From assembly GCA_039817825.1 (NCBI GenBank), contig JBCBVA010000026.1, positions 1-35,975 of the forward strand: a stretch of 35,975 nucleotides of DNA, in the 5' to 3' direction. Shown one piece after another: positions 7,887 through 15,815 of this stretch (position 1 is the stretch's first letter; every line of letters starts with the position of its first letter). The position numbers and the translations under genes are program-made. The stretch comes from PCC-7336 sp039817825 (GTDB lineage Bacteria; Cyanobacteriota; Cyanobacteriia; Thermostichales; PCC-7336). The notes under the pieces are model-generated. The model saw only the letters and a program-made list of their open reading frames with translations. It ran no database searches and was not told the origin of the DNA.

Positions 7887-8951
7887 ATGACAAATTCTGT
7901 ATCCGCCCCTCCTGCTATGGGCGACCGCCTGTTGCGCGCAGCCCGTGGCGAAGCTGTTGACCGTCCCCCCGTGTGGATGATGCGTCAAGCGGGTCGCTAT
8001 ATGGCGGAATATCGCGTGTTGCGGGATAAGTACAGCTTCAAAGAGCGTTGCGAGAATCCCGATCTGGCGGTTGAAATTTCTCTCCAGCCCTTCCGTGCCT
8101 TCCAGCCCGACGGTGTGATTATGTTCTCCGACATTCTCACCCCCCTCGACGGTATGGGCATTCCCTTTGACTTGGTGGAAAGTGTTGGACCCATCATCGA
8201 TCCTCCCATCCGCACTCAAGCCGATGTAAATGCCGTCCGCGAACTGAACCCAGAAGAAAGCTTGCCCTTCATCAAAGACATTCTGGGTAGTCTGCGTCGC
8301 GAAATTGGCGATCGCGCTACTCTGCTGGGCTTTGTGGGCGCTCCTTGGACTCTGGCAGCCTACGCTGTTGAAGGCAAAAGCTCCAAAGACTACGCCGTCA
8401 TTAAAGAGATGGCCTATGCTGCTCCCGATATCCTGCATCAACTGCTAGGCAAATTAGCCGATTCGATCGCCAAGTACGTCATCTATCAAATCGAGTGCGG
8501 CGCTCAAGTTGTCCAAATGTTCGACACCTGGGCCGGTCAACTGCACCCCACCGACTACGAAACGTTTGCTCTACCCTACGAGCAGCGCATCGTCCAGCAA
8601 GTGAAAGCCGTCCATCCAGAAACTCCGCTGGTGCTCTACATCAACGGCAGTGGCGCTCTGCTTGAGCGGGTGGGTAAGTCTGGTGTAGATGTGTTTAGCG
8701 TCGATTGGCTATCTGATATTGGCGAAGCTCGCCAACGACTGGGCTCCAATCTTGCGGTTCAAGGCAACCTCGATCCGATGGTGCTATTGGGCAGCAAAGA
8801 TTTAATTCGCGAGCGTACCCTCGATGTCATCCGTAAAGCTGGCCCCACCGGTCACATTATGAATCTGGGTCACGGTATTCACCGCACCACTCCTGAAGAC
8901 AATGTCCGTCACTTCTTCGACACCGTTCAATCGTTTTCTTATGGCAGCTAA
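7887..8951 (+). CDS. hemE: Uroporphyrinogen decarboxylase
   Basis: HemE removes four acetate carboxyls from uroporphyrinogen III to give coproporphyrinogen III, on the shared route to haem, chlorophyll and bilins. The 354-residue length is typical. Hallmarks include PVWMMRQAGRYMAEYR near the N terminus (the arginine that binds substrate carboxylates), MFSDILTPLDGMGI (the catalytic aspartate region), GFVGAPWTLAAYAVEG and the C-terminal GHIMNLGHGIHRTTPEDNV. No clear Shine-Dalgarno precedes the ATG. A strong hairpin ends just upstream and a bidirectional terminator follows. Confidence 0.95.
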   Translation: MTNSVSAPPAMGDRLLRAARGEAVDRPPVWMMRQAGRYMAEYRVLRDKYSFKERCENPDLAVEISLQPFRAFQPDGVIMFSDILTPLDGMGIPFDLVESVGPIIDPPIRTQADVNAVRELNPEESLPFIKDILGSLRREIGDRATLLGFVGAPWTLAAYAVEGKSSKDYAVIKEMAYAAPDILHQLLGKLADSIAKYVIYQIECGAQVVQMFDTWAGQLHPTDYETFALPYEQRIVQQVKAVHPETPLVLYINGSGALLERVGKSGVDVFSVDWLSDIGEARQRLGSNLAVQGNLDPMVLLGSKDLIRERTLDVIRKAGPTGHIMNLGHGIHRTTPEDNVRHFFDTVQSFSYGS

Positions 8952-8984
8952 TCATTAATTTGTGATTTGCGTATCAAAAGTACT

Positions 8985-9020
8985 AAAAAGGAGAGCTATT
9001 TCGGCTCTCCTTTTTGTTTT
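8985..9020. terminator. Bidirectional terminator between hemE and pilC
   Basis: AAAAAGGAGAGC (8985-8996) and GCTCTCCTTTTT (9004-9015) form a perfect 12-bp stem with a 7-nt loop. T runs follow on the plus strand and the A run serves the minus strand, so it can end both convergent transcripts. Confidence 0.85.
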
Positions 9021-9045
9021 TCGAGTTTGTTTTGCGAGACTTTGG

Positions 9046-10260
9046 TTACTGAACCAGTTCGAAGATCTTGAACATGGGTAAGTACATTGCGATGATAATG
9101 CAACCCACCATACCGCCGAGAACCGCAATCATAATGGGTTCCATCAAGCTAGTCAGAGACTTTACGGCTTCTTCCACTTCTAGTTCGTAGAAATCAGCCG
9201 TTTTCATCAACATCTGATCGAGTTCTCCTGTCTCCTCACCAACACTAATCATCTGAATTGCCATGACTGGAAATACATTGGCTTGCTCAAGAGCGGGTGC
9301 GATCGGATTACCTGAGGAAATCGCTTGTCTGGAAGAGTCTACAGCGTTGGCGATCACTCGGTTTCCGGCTGTATCTCGCACAATTTCCATTGTGGTTAGA
9401 ATGGGAACACCAGAGCGAGACAGAGCACCAAATGTGCGGCAGAAGCGGGCAACAGAGCTTTTTTTAATCAGGTCACCAAATAGAGGGGTTTTGAGGGACA
9501 GAGCATCAATCGTCTCGCGACCCGCAGGAGTCCGGTAGAATTGAGTAAACGCGAACGTGAATGCCACAACCGCAACGACGAGTCCCACCATAATGACTGG
9601 CGTTCTAAGAATTTCGCTGATGGTTAGGAAGAACTGCGTGAATGCAGGCAGTTCCCCACCCAGCTCCTCGTAAATACCTTCAAAAGTTGGCAAGATAAAA
9701 ATTACCATTCCCAAAAAGACCGCAACGGCAAGAATTAAGACGGTAACGGGATAGGTCATTGCAGACTTGATTTGCCGCTGCAATTTATCTACATCTTCCA
9801 GGAGTTTGGCCAGACGATTGAGAACTTCATCGAGCACACCACCGACTTCACCGGCTTGCACCATGGCGCAGTATAGCCCGTCGAAGGCATCCGGGTAACG
9901 GCGAATTGCATCCGAGAGGTTTTTTCCCTGTTCGACTTCGGCCTTCACCGTCGTCAAATACTTTTTCAGCTTGGGGTTGTCTGTCTGCTCCGACATGATG
10001 GTGAGCGATCGCACCATCGACACACCTGCATTAATGAGTGCGGCAAACTGTCGAGAGAACACAGCCTTGTCTCGGGTCTTGATGGACGCCATCGACATTT
10101 CAAGATTGCCGAAGTCCAGCCCCCCTTTCACCTCGTTGATATCGCGAACGTAGACCCCGCTGCGACGCAGCATCTGACGAGCTTCATCCACAGAAGCTGC
10201 TTTAATTTTTTGCGTGACAGGACGACCCGCTTGTAGTCCCTGCACCTTAAACTGTGGCAT
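9046..10260 (-). CDS. pilC: Type IV pilus inner-membrane platform protein PilC
   Basis: PilC (GspF family, T2SF domains) is the membrane platform on which the PilB and PilT motors act. Two homologous T2SF domains are visible: one with FSRQFAALINAGVSMVRSL and a second with FCRTFGALSRSGVPILTTM. Membrane segments follow each domain, the last near the C terminus (PIMIAVLGGMVGCIIIAMYLP). I place the start at ATG 10258-10260, giving 404 residues beginning MPQFKV, because family members begin with this strand. A GTG 12 codons upstream is also open. It is the last gene of the pilB-pilT-pilC set, 214 bp after pilT, and ends at a shared terminator with hemE. Confidence 0.9.
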   Translation of the reverse strand: MPQFKVQGLQAGRPVTQKIKAASVDEARQMLRRSGVYVRDINEVKGGLDFGNLEMSMASIKTRDKAVFSRQFAALINAGVSMVRSLTIMSEQTDNPKLKKYLTTVKAEVEQGKNLSDAIRRYPDAFDGLYCAMVQAGEVGGVLDEVLNRLAKLLEDVDKLQRQIKSAMTYPVTVLILAVAVFLGMVIFILPTFEGIYEELGGELPAFTQFFLTISEILRTPVIMVGLVVAVVAFTFAFTQFYRTPAGRETIDALSLKTPLFGDLIKKSSVARFCRTFGALSRSGVPILTTMEIVRDTAGNRVIANAVDSSRQAISSGNPIAPALEQANVFPVMAIQMISVGEETGELDQMLMKTADFYELEVEEAVKSLTSLMEPIMIAVLGGMVGCIIIAMYLPMFKIFELVQ

Positions 10261-10474
10261 GAGCGTTATCCCAAAACCCTTAACGAAGAAAAGCACCTCA
10301 ACGGCAGTGGCAACAGGCGATATTCGCTGGTTTTACGGTTGCAAAACACTACAGGTGTAACCACGACCCTGTACTCAGCTTGCCCAGCTTGAGGTAGTAA
10401 GAGATCCCACGAGCCATTTGTTTAGAGCTAACAATAGATTTGGAATCGGTGATTGCCGGTATCAGTTGTTGGTC

Positions 10475-11617
10475 TTACCGGCGTGCCATCGATCTGCGGC
10501 CAGCCATTTGCTGCTGCCCAGCTCTGCCCTGCTGGAGTGCTCCGCCCCCCCCCAGCAAGCGTCCCAATTCGTCCGGACGGGATGTCTTCGACATGGCGCT
10601 GTCGAATGAAATAATGCCGTTGTGATACAGCTCCGCCAATACTTTTTCCAAGGTCTGCATGCCCAGTTTTCCTCCGGTCTGGATGGCAGAGTAGATTTGA
10701 GATGTTTTTCCTTCACGGATCAAGTTGGCGATCGCTGGGGTGACAATCATTAGCTCCTGAGCCAAAGTTCTGCCGTATTCTCCTGGCTTGGGGTTGGCTT
10801 TTTGGACCAACGTCTGAGCAAATACGGCAATCAGCGAGTTGGAAAGTTGCACGCGCACTTGCTGCTGCTGCTCCGGCGAGAACACGTCAACCATCCTGTC
10901 GACCGTCTGGGCCGCTGACGAGGTGTGCAATGTACCGAAGACCAAATGACCGGTTTCTGCCGCTGTAATCGCCAATTGAATGGTTTCTAAATCCCGCAAT
11001 TCCCCTACCAGAATCACGTCCGGATCTTCACGCAAAGCCGCCTTCAGAGCATTGGCAAAGCTGCGGGTGTCTTCGCCCAATTGGCGTTGGTGAATGATGC
11101 TTTTATCGGGGGTATACACATATTCCACCGGGTCTTCCACCGTTAGAATGTGTTCTGATCGGGTGTGGTTGATAAAGTCCAACATCGACGCCAGCGTTGT
11201 GGACTTACCCGAACCGGTAGGCCCTGTCACCAGCACCAACCCACGGGGACGTTGAGCAATTTCTTTGACCAGTTCAGGTAAGCCAAGCTTGTCAATATCG
11301 GGAATATCTGAGGACAAGGCCCGCAGTGCTGCCGCATAGGTACCGCGCTCTTTATAGACATTCACACGAAAGCGGCCGATACCGCGCACGCCATACGAAC
11401 AGTCCAATTCCCAGTTCTGCTCCAAGTTCTTCCGCTGCGTATTGTTGAGCATGCTGAAAATCAGCTTTTGCACCATCTCAGACGTTAGGTGCTCGTCTCC
11501 CACGGTTTCCAGCTCACCACTGACACGAATGTAAGGGGGTAATCCAGCTGAGATATGTAAGTCAGATCCTCCCTTCTGAACGGTCAGTTCCATGAGGTCT
11601 TCAATCGTCATCATCAT
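10475..11617 (-). CDS. pilT: Twitching motility retraction ATPase PilT
   Basis: PilT is the hexameric ATPase that depolymerises type IV pili, driving twitching and DNA uptake. The 380-residue sequence shows Walker A GPTGSGKST (132-140), the Asp box around TVEDPVEYV, Walker B DVILVGELRD, the His box TLHTSSA and AIANLIREGK, which matches the PilT-specific AIRNLIRE region with one change. The last about 25 residues are Gly/Gln/Arg-rich. Three consecutive ATG codons open the frame, with AGGAG eight bases upstream (reading CGCAGGAGATTCACTC before the first ATG). It follows pilB by 84 bp. Confidence 0.94.
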   Translation of the reverse strand: MMMTIEDLMELTVQKGGSDLHISAGLPPYIRVSGELETVGDEHLTSEMVQKLIFSMLNNTQRKNLEQNWELDCSYGVRGIGRFRVNVYKERGTYAAALRALSSDIPDIDKLGLPELVKEIAQRPRGLVLVTGPTGSGKSTTLASMLDFINHTRSEHILTVEDPVEYVYTPDKSIIHQRQLGEDTRSFANALKAALREDPDVILVGELRDLETIQLAITAAETGHLVFGTLHTSSAAQTVDRMVDVFSPEQQQQVRVQLSNSLIAVFAQTLVQKANPKPGEYGRTLAQELMIVTPAIANLIREGKTSQIYSAIQTGGKLGMQTLEKVLAELYHNGIISFDSAMSKTSRPDELGRLLGGGGALQQGRAGQQQMAGRRSMARR

Positions 11618-11674
11618 GAGTGAATCTCCTGCGGGTTTGCGAGCTAGTTGGCTGTGAGAGGGGAATTTGGCACA

Positions 11675-11698
11675 GGCGATCGCTAGAGTGCGATCGCC
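11675..11698. repeat. HIP1-containing inverted repeat between pilB and pilT
   Basis: GGCGATCGC (11675-11683) and GCGATCGCC (11690-11698) form a 9-bp perfect stem with a 6-nt loop, each arm holding a HIP1 octamer. No T run follows, so it could mark an RNA-processing point rather than a terminator. Confidence 0.5.
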
Positions 11699-11701
11699 GC
11701 A

Positions 11702-13963
11702 TTAATTCTGAGTTGTTACAGCTGTACTGTGAGGAGCACTCTCTGGGTGACTCTGGGCCGCGGCCTGCGCCGCTGGGGCTGCAGCAGGTGGTGGTGAAGG
11801 GTCAAATCCAGCCGGATTATCTATGCCCCCTCCCGACGATTCAGCATCATCCATCACGTCTTCAGTGGCACCTATCGCCTCGAATCGAGGGGTTAAGCAA
11901 TACGGACAATTCATCAATTCCGGTTGTAGTTCTCCACCACAGGTGCGGCAGCTACTGGATTGCTTGGCCCGCTGCTTACGCTCGGAATCCAGTGCTTTGT
12001 CGGTCAACACCACGCGATTGACTTCTTCCAACGTGGTGTGTCCCTGTTGAACGAGTTTGAGACTGTAGGTCAGTAGCGTATCCATGCCACTTTCCACTGC
12101 TGCCTCTTTCAACATTTCGGTGGGGGCTTCTTGGTTGATCAGCTTGGCCAGCTTCTCGTTCATGCGCATAAATTCGTACACGCCGACGCGGCCCTTGTAG
12201 CCCACTCCTTTGCATTTGCGGCACAAGGTACGATTCTTGCGAGCCTCGCGAATCTCTTTGGGAGTCAGGGCATTGGCGCGATAAAACGTAATTTGCTCGG
12301 TCAGATTCGCGACCAGACCGTAGCGAGCCAGCTCTTCTTGAGATGGATGGTAAGGCTGGCGGCATTCGTTACATACCCGCCGCATGAGACGCTGAGCCAG
12401 CACTCCCAGTAAGGCGCTTGAAATATTGAACGGTTCCACCCCCATTTCCGTCAGTCGAACGATCGCACCAGGGGCATCGTTTGTGTGCAGCGTGGTGAGT
12501 ACGAGGTGACCAGTGAGGGAGGCTTCAATCGCTGTTTTTGCGGTTTCCACATCTCGTGTCTCACCCACCAGAATCACATCAGGGTCTTGCCGCAAAAAGG
12601 CACGCAGGATATTGGCAAAATCCATCCCCTTTTCGCGCAGCACCTGCACCTGAGTCACCCCCTTCAAGGAGTATTCCACCGGGTCTTCCGCCGTACTGAT
12701 GTTGATACCCGGATTGTTGAGTTCTGCCAGAGCAGAGTACAGACTGGTGGTTTTTCCCGAGCCGGTTGGCCCCGTTACAAGAATTAGACCAAAGGGGCGA
12801 TGAATGACTTCTCGGAAACTGGAGAGAACATTGGGGTCGGAAATCAGTTTATTCAGGCCCAGCTTGGTGGAGGAGTTATCCAAAATCCGCATGACGATCT
12901 TTTCGCCATAGCGAGAGGGTAGCGCGTTGACGCGGAAATCAATTCGACGGCGCTTGAACATGCGACGGATGCGCCCATCTTGAGGCTTGCGCCGCTCGGC
13001 AATATCCAACTCGGCCAGAATCTTGAAGCGAGTGGTTAGAGCGGAGGTGATTTTCTTGGGCAAATTATCAAAGCCCTTGCGTAATACGCCATCTCGGCGG
13101 AACCGCACTCGCAAATACTCTTCTTGCGGTTCCAAGTGAATATCCGATACCCCTTCTTTGAGTGCCTTAACCATGATCTGGTTAGCCAATTTAATAATGG
13201 GAGCCCCTTCAGCCGAACGGAGTGCTGACTCCAGCGACTCTCCCAGATCGTCTTCCCCGTCTTCGAGTCCAGAAATATCTAAATCAATATCTTCCAACCG
13301 ACCGGTGACTTCGATCTCTTCGTCTTCAAAGTCTTCGTCGTCTAATTCTTCTTCTTCCTCGTCGTCGTAGTAGTCATCACCATCGTAGTCATCGTCGTAG
13401 TCGTCTTTGTCGCTAGCCGTTGCCAGAGATTCTGCCTGCTTGTTGAGGCAGTCATCCAGTAGCTTCTCAAAATCACCGGGACCGAAAACGACTCGCTTCA
13501 GCTTAAGTCCCTGCAGGCGCAGACGACGATTCAAGTCGTCCATTGCCTGTAGGTTTTCGGGGTTCACCATCGCAACAGTCACCACATCTCCCTCTTGGGA
13601 AACAGGGCACATTTTGTAGCGATTACAGGTGTCTAACGGCAGTAGCGTGTCAATCAGAGCCAGAACGCCATCAACGTCGATCTCGGCCAGTGCAATATCG
13701 AGGGCTTGCAAGCCATAGATAATGCTGAGCTCAAACAGTTCCTGTCGCTTGTACAACCGCTGCAGATCCGGGGGTAAGTCTTTCCCCGTAACTTCCGCCA
13801 CCACCGCCATCAAATCTCGACCGGTTTTGTGGTGTGTATCGAAGGCGGCCTGGACTTGGGCGTTGTCGGCAACACCCATCTGGACGAGTTTGCGCCCAAA
13901 AGGGGTAACGCTAGTTTGGCTAACAACTAGGGCACGACGGGAAGAAGAAGAACTCATCGGCAT
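11702..13963 (-). CDS. pilB: Type IV pilus extension ATPase PilB
   Basis: PilB (GspE family) powers pilus assembly. The 753-residue protein has an N-terminal GspE/MshE-type domain (about 15-175), an Asp/Glu-rich stretch (186-217), a second N-domain from about 245, Walker A GPTGSGKTT (398-406), the Asp box NISTAEDPVEY, Walker B DVILVGETRD (462-471), the His box TLHTNDAP and the usual four-cysteine zinc site (Cys531, Cys534, Cys581, Cys584). After the canonical end (about 655) there is an extra C-terminal piece with two CxxC pairs (Cys672, Cys675, Cys686, Cys689), which looks like a zinc ribbon, then a Pro/Ala-rich tail. ATG is at 13963, or two codons later. It heads the pilB-pilT-pilC cluster, a typical cyanobacterial order. 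Confidence 0.92.
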   Translation of the reverse strand: MPMSSSSSRRALVVSQTSVTPFGRKLVQMGVADNAQVQAAFDTHHKTGRDLMAVVAEVTGKDLPPDLQRLYKRQELFELSIIYGLQALDIALAEIDVDGVLALIDTLLPLDTCNRYKMCPVSQEGDVVTVAMVNPENLQAMDDLNRRLRLQGLKLKRVVFGPGDFEKLLDDCLNKQAESLATASDKDDYDDDYDGDDYYDDEEEEELDDEDFEDEEIEVTGRLEDIDLDISGLEDGEDDLGESLESALRSAEGAPIIKLANQIMVKALKEGVSDIHLEPQEEYLRVRFRRDGVLRKGFDNLPKKITSALTTRFKILAELDIAERRKPQDGRIRRMFKRRRIDFRVNALPSRYGEKIVMRILDNSSTKLGLNKLISDPNVLSSFREVIHRPFGLILVTGPTGSGKTTSLYSALAELNNPGINISTAEDPVEYSLKGVTQVQVLREKGMDFANILRAFLRQDPDVILVGETRDVETAKTAIEASLTGHLVLTTLHTNDAPGAIVRLTEMGVEPFNISSALLGVLAQRLMRRVCNECRQPYHPSQEELARYGLVANLTEQITFYRANALTPKEIREARKNRTLCRKCKGVGYKGRVGVYEFMRMNEKLAKLINQEAPTEMLKEAAVESGMDTLLTYSLKLVQQGHTTLEEVNRVVLTDKALDSERKQRAKQSSSCRTCGGELQPELMNCPYCLTPRFEAIGATEDVMDDAESSGGGIDNPAGFDPSPPPAAAPAAQAAAQSHPESAPHSTAVTTQN

Positions 13964-14254
13964 CTACAGAAAGACGTTCAGAGTATGCCCAGGCTGCCTT
14001 CATTTGCTGCCAGAACTCTGATTTGCTGGGGTTGAACGTGCCCACAGAATGGAGTCTTTCTGACTTAGCCTGAGTTTGGTCGCCCTTATCCCCTGCCCTT
14101 TTCCCAAGATGGGAAACGGGAGCCAGAGTTCTTAACCCCAGATAGAGGTGTTGTACTGCAACGCACAGATCTCGCACATTTGGCTCTGCCCAACTGTCGT
14201 GGCTGAGGGCCGTTGGCTCTGCTTTGGCAAACACCTATCCGATAAAACCTGCAG
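13964..14254. other. Upstream region of pilB
   Basis: This is non-coding DNA between pilB and the repeat copy at 14255. It should hold the pilB promoter on the minus strand, but no convincing -35/-10 pair stands out. Confidence 0.4.
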
Positions 14255-14352
14255 CTACAGCGTTTTTCATTTCAATTAGGACACTCAACTCTAGGTGTAG
14301 ACAAGGATGGTCGTAGCTGAAATGTCCGCAGTAATGCGGTCACTGCTCTATG
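14255..14352 (+). repeat. Intergenic miniature element, copy A (98 bp)
   Basis: It begins CTACAGCGTTTTTCATTTC and ends CACTGCTCTATG. Inside are the conserved blocks TTAGGACA and TAGCTGAAATGTCC. A hairpin pairs GCAGT (14328-14332) with ACTGC (14342-14346). The CTA at 14348-14350 provides, on the other strand, the TAG stop of the neighbouring mutarotase gene. Compare copies at 25569, 29255 and 30932. Confidence 0.7.
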
Positions 14353-15226
14353 CTTGATGAATTTGAAATTCAAGGCTGAGAGTGGTGTTCAACGTTGCTC
14401 CGGAGTCTAGTAGCAGCAGATCGGTACCACTATTGATGGCATCGCGAGGAGCACTCCAGGGTTCCAGGCAGTAAAAGGGCTTCTCCTTTACTGTCCAAAA
14501 AACGAGATGCCTGAAGTAGGGATCGGCCCTCAGGTTCACGCGCCGATCGCCATCGCTCACAGCCGCCACCAACGGTTGGCCTCGCTCGATCGGTTCGAAG
14601 GCTGCGTCAATTTCGGCTAAGTCGGTGTCCCAAGTACCCAAGAACTCGGCCCGGACGTCGTTAGCGCGATCGACATAATTCTGGGTGGGAATATCAAATT
14701 GCAGTAATTCCTTGTCACCCACCGAGTAATACGGATGAAAACCAATGGACATCGGCATGACATCGGCGGAGTGATTGTGAAATTGCTGTTCGACGATCAG
14801 GCTGGTGCCGGCCCAGCGATAGGTGAATTTCAGTTCGAACTGGAATGGATACACCGTTAGGGTCTCGGGGGTGTGGGTGAGGGTGAGGGTCAGCGATGCA
14901 GCACCCTCGGTGCTCGATGACACGACGGTCCAGGGAAGATTTCGTCCAAATCCGTGTTGGGGCAGCGTATATTCTTGGCCCTTCCAGACATAGCGATCGC
15001 CGGGTAGATTGCCGCAAATCGGGAACAGGATGGGAATCCCTCCACGGACGCTCAACTCCGGGTTGGCAAACCGCTCGCGATCGAGATATAGCAGTTGGCG
15101 ATCGCCAATTTGAATCCCGGTAATTATCCCTCCTCTCTCGGGGACAACTGTGACGTAAGAATCTGTAGTTCTGTCGTGCAAATAGACTGTTGAATAGAGT
15201 TCCGATGCAGAATTAACTTCAAACAT
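14348..15226 (-). CDS. Aldose 1-epimerase (mutarotase)-like protein
   Basis: From ATG 15224-15226 the protein has 292 residues. An upstream in-frame start at 15283 would overlap the divergent gene, so I prefer the internal ATG. It resembles the galactose-mutarotase-like beta-sandwich family (aldose 1-epimerase or glucose-6-phosphate 1-epimerase type). Visible features are VPERGGIITGIQIG, GIPILFPICGNLPGD, LPQHGFGRNLPW (conserved His), IGFHPYYSV (second conserved His) and a near-terminal YCLEPWSAPRDAIN, whose glutamate is the likely general base. The expected reaction is interconversion of the alpha and beta anomers of a sugar. Its stop codon appears to be supplied by the repeat at 14255-14352. 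Confidence 0.78.
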   Translation of the reverse strand: MFEVNSASELYSTVYLHDRTTDSYVTVVPERGGIITGIQIGDRQLLYLDRERFANPELSVRGGIPILFPICGNLPGDRYVWKGQEYTLPQHGFGRNLPWTVVSSSTEGAASLTLTLTHTPETLTVYPFQFELKFTYRWAGTSLIVEQQFHNHSADVMPMSIGFHPYYSVGDKELLQFDIPTQNYVDRANDVRAEFLGTWDTDLAEIDAAFEPIERGQPLVAAVSDGDRRVNLRADPYFRHLVFWTVKEKPFYCLEPWSAPRDAINSGTDLLLLDSGATLNTTLSLEFQIHQA

Positions 15227-15260
15227 GGCAAAAGCCCACAATGGGTTCTTTGTGAGTGTA

Positions 15261-15276
15261 GAGGAGGTGGCAGGTG
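15261..15276 (+). promoter_or_regulatory. Shine-Dalgarno GAGGAGGT fixing a GTG start
   Basis: GAGGAGGT (15261-15268) lies five bases before GTG at 15274-15276. It is the strongest ribosome binding site I noticed in this region and supports the GTG start. It also argues for the shorter start of the divergent mutarotase gene. Confidence 0.75.
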
Positions 15277-15705
15277 AATTCATCGCAATCGATCGACTTT
15301 TATATTGCTGGCCCGCTATTTAACATCTACGAGCAGGTGTTTCAGCAGCAGATTGAAGCGGCAATCGCGGACTTTGGCAGCACGTTTTTGCCGCAGCGTG
15401 ACTGCCCCCAAGATGAAGAAAAAATCTTCTCATCTTGCATCGATGCCGTGCAGCGCAGTCGATATATCGTGGCCAATTTATCGGGGGTGGACTCCGATTC
15501 GGGAACGGCGTTTGAGGTGGGATATGCCTACGCATTGGGCAAGCCTATCTTTGGCATTCGGTCGGAAATCGCCGTGCAGTACCCCGATCGCACCATCTTT
15601 CCAAACATCATGCTGCGAGACTCCGCCAAGGTTTTAGCTGCATCCATCGAAGAGTTGGTCGATGCTGTCCAGGAGGTACTCGATCGCGAAGATGCCGACG
15701 ATTAG
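15274..15705 (+). CDS. Nucleoside 2-deoxyribosyltransferase-family protein
   Basis: This 143-residue protein matches the PF05014 family, which cleaves or transfers the N-glycosidic bond of deoxynucleosides or deoxynucleotides. The opening IDFYIAGPLFN, the central SRYIVANLSGVDSDSGTAFEVGYAYALGKPIFGIR with the catalytic glutamate in the FEVGYA motif, and the short C-terminal helix are characteristic. GTG start with a strong Shine-Dalgarno. It is divergent from the mutarotase (47 bp between starts) and precedes aspA on the same strand. Whether it salvages nucleosides or removes damaged nucleotides cannot be decided from sequence. Confidence 0.78.
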   Translation: MNSSQSIDFYIAGPLFNIYEQVFQQQIEAAIADFGSTFLPQRDCPQDEEKIFSSCIDAVQRSRYIVANLSGVDSDSGTAFEVGYAYALGKPIFGIRSEIAVQYPDRTIFPNIMLRDSAKVLAASIEELVDAVQEVLDREDADD

Positions 15706-15707
15706 AA

Positions 15708-15745
15708 TTCAGGGGTCTATCCTCTTCAGAGCTTTATCCCCTGAA
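15708..15745 (+). other. Hairpin after the deoxyribosyltransferase gene
   Basis: TTCAGGGG (15708-15715) pairs with CCCCTGAA (15738-15745) across a 22-nt loop. No T run follows, so it is only a weak terminator or an mRNA-stabilising structure. Confidence 0.4.
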
Positions 15746-15815
15746 GACCTCTATTTGGGTCGCTATGGAGTCGCAGGGGTATGCTGGGGGATGCTGTTGC
15801 GCGGTTAATATCCCC

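Noticed and set aside
13158..13370. A serine-rich plus-strand open frame
   Set aside because: It is the antisense image of the Asp/Glu-rich part of pilB; GAC/GAA runs read as serine on the other strand.
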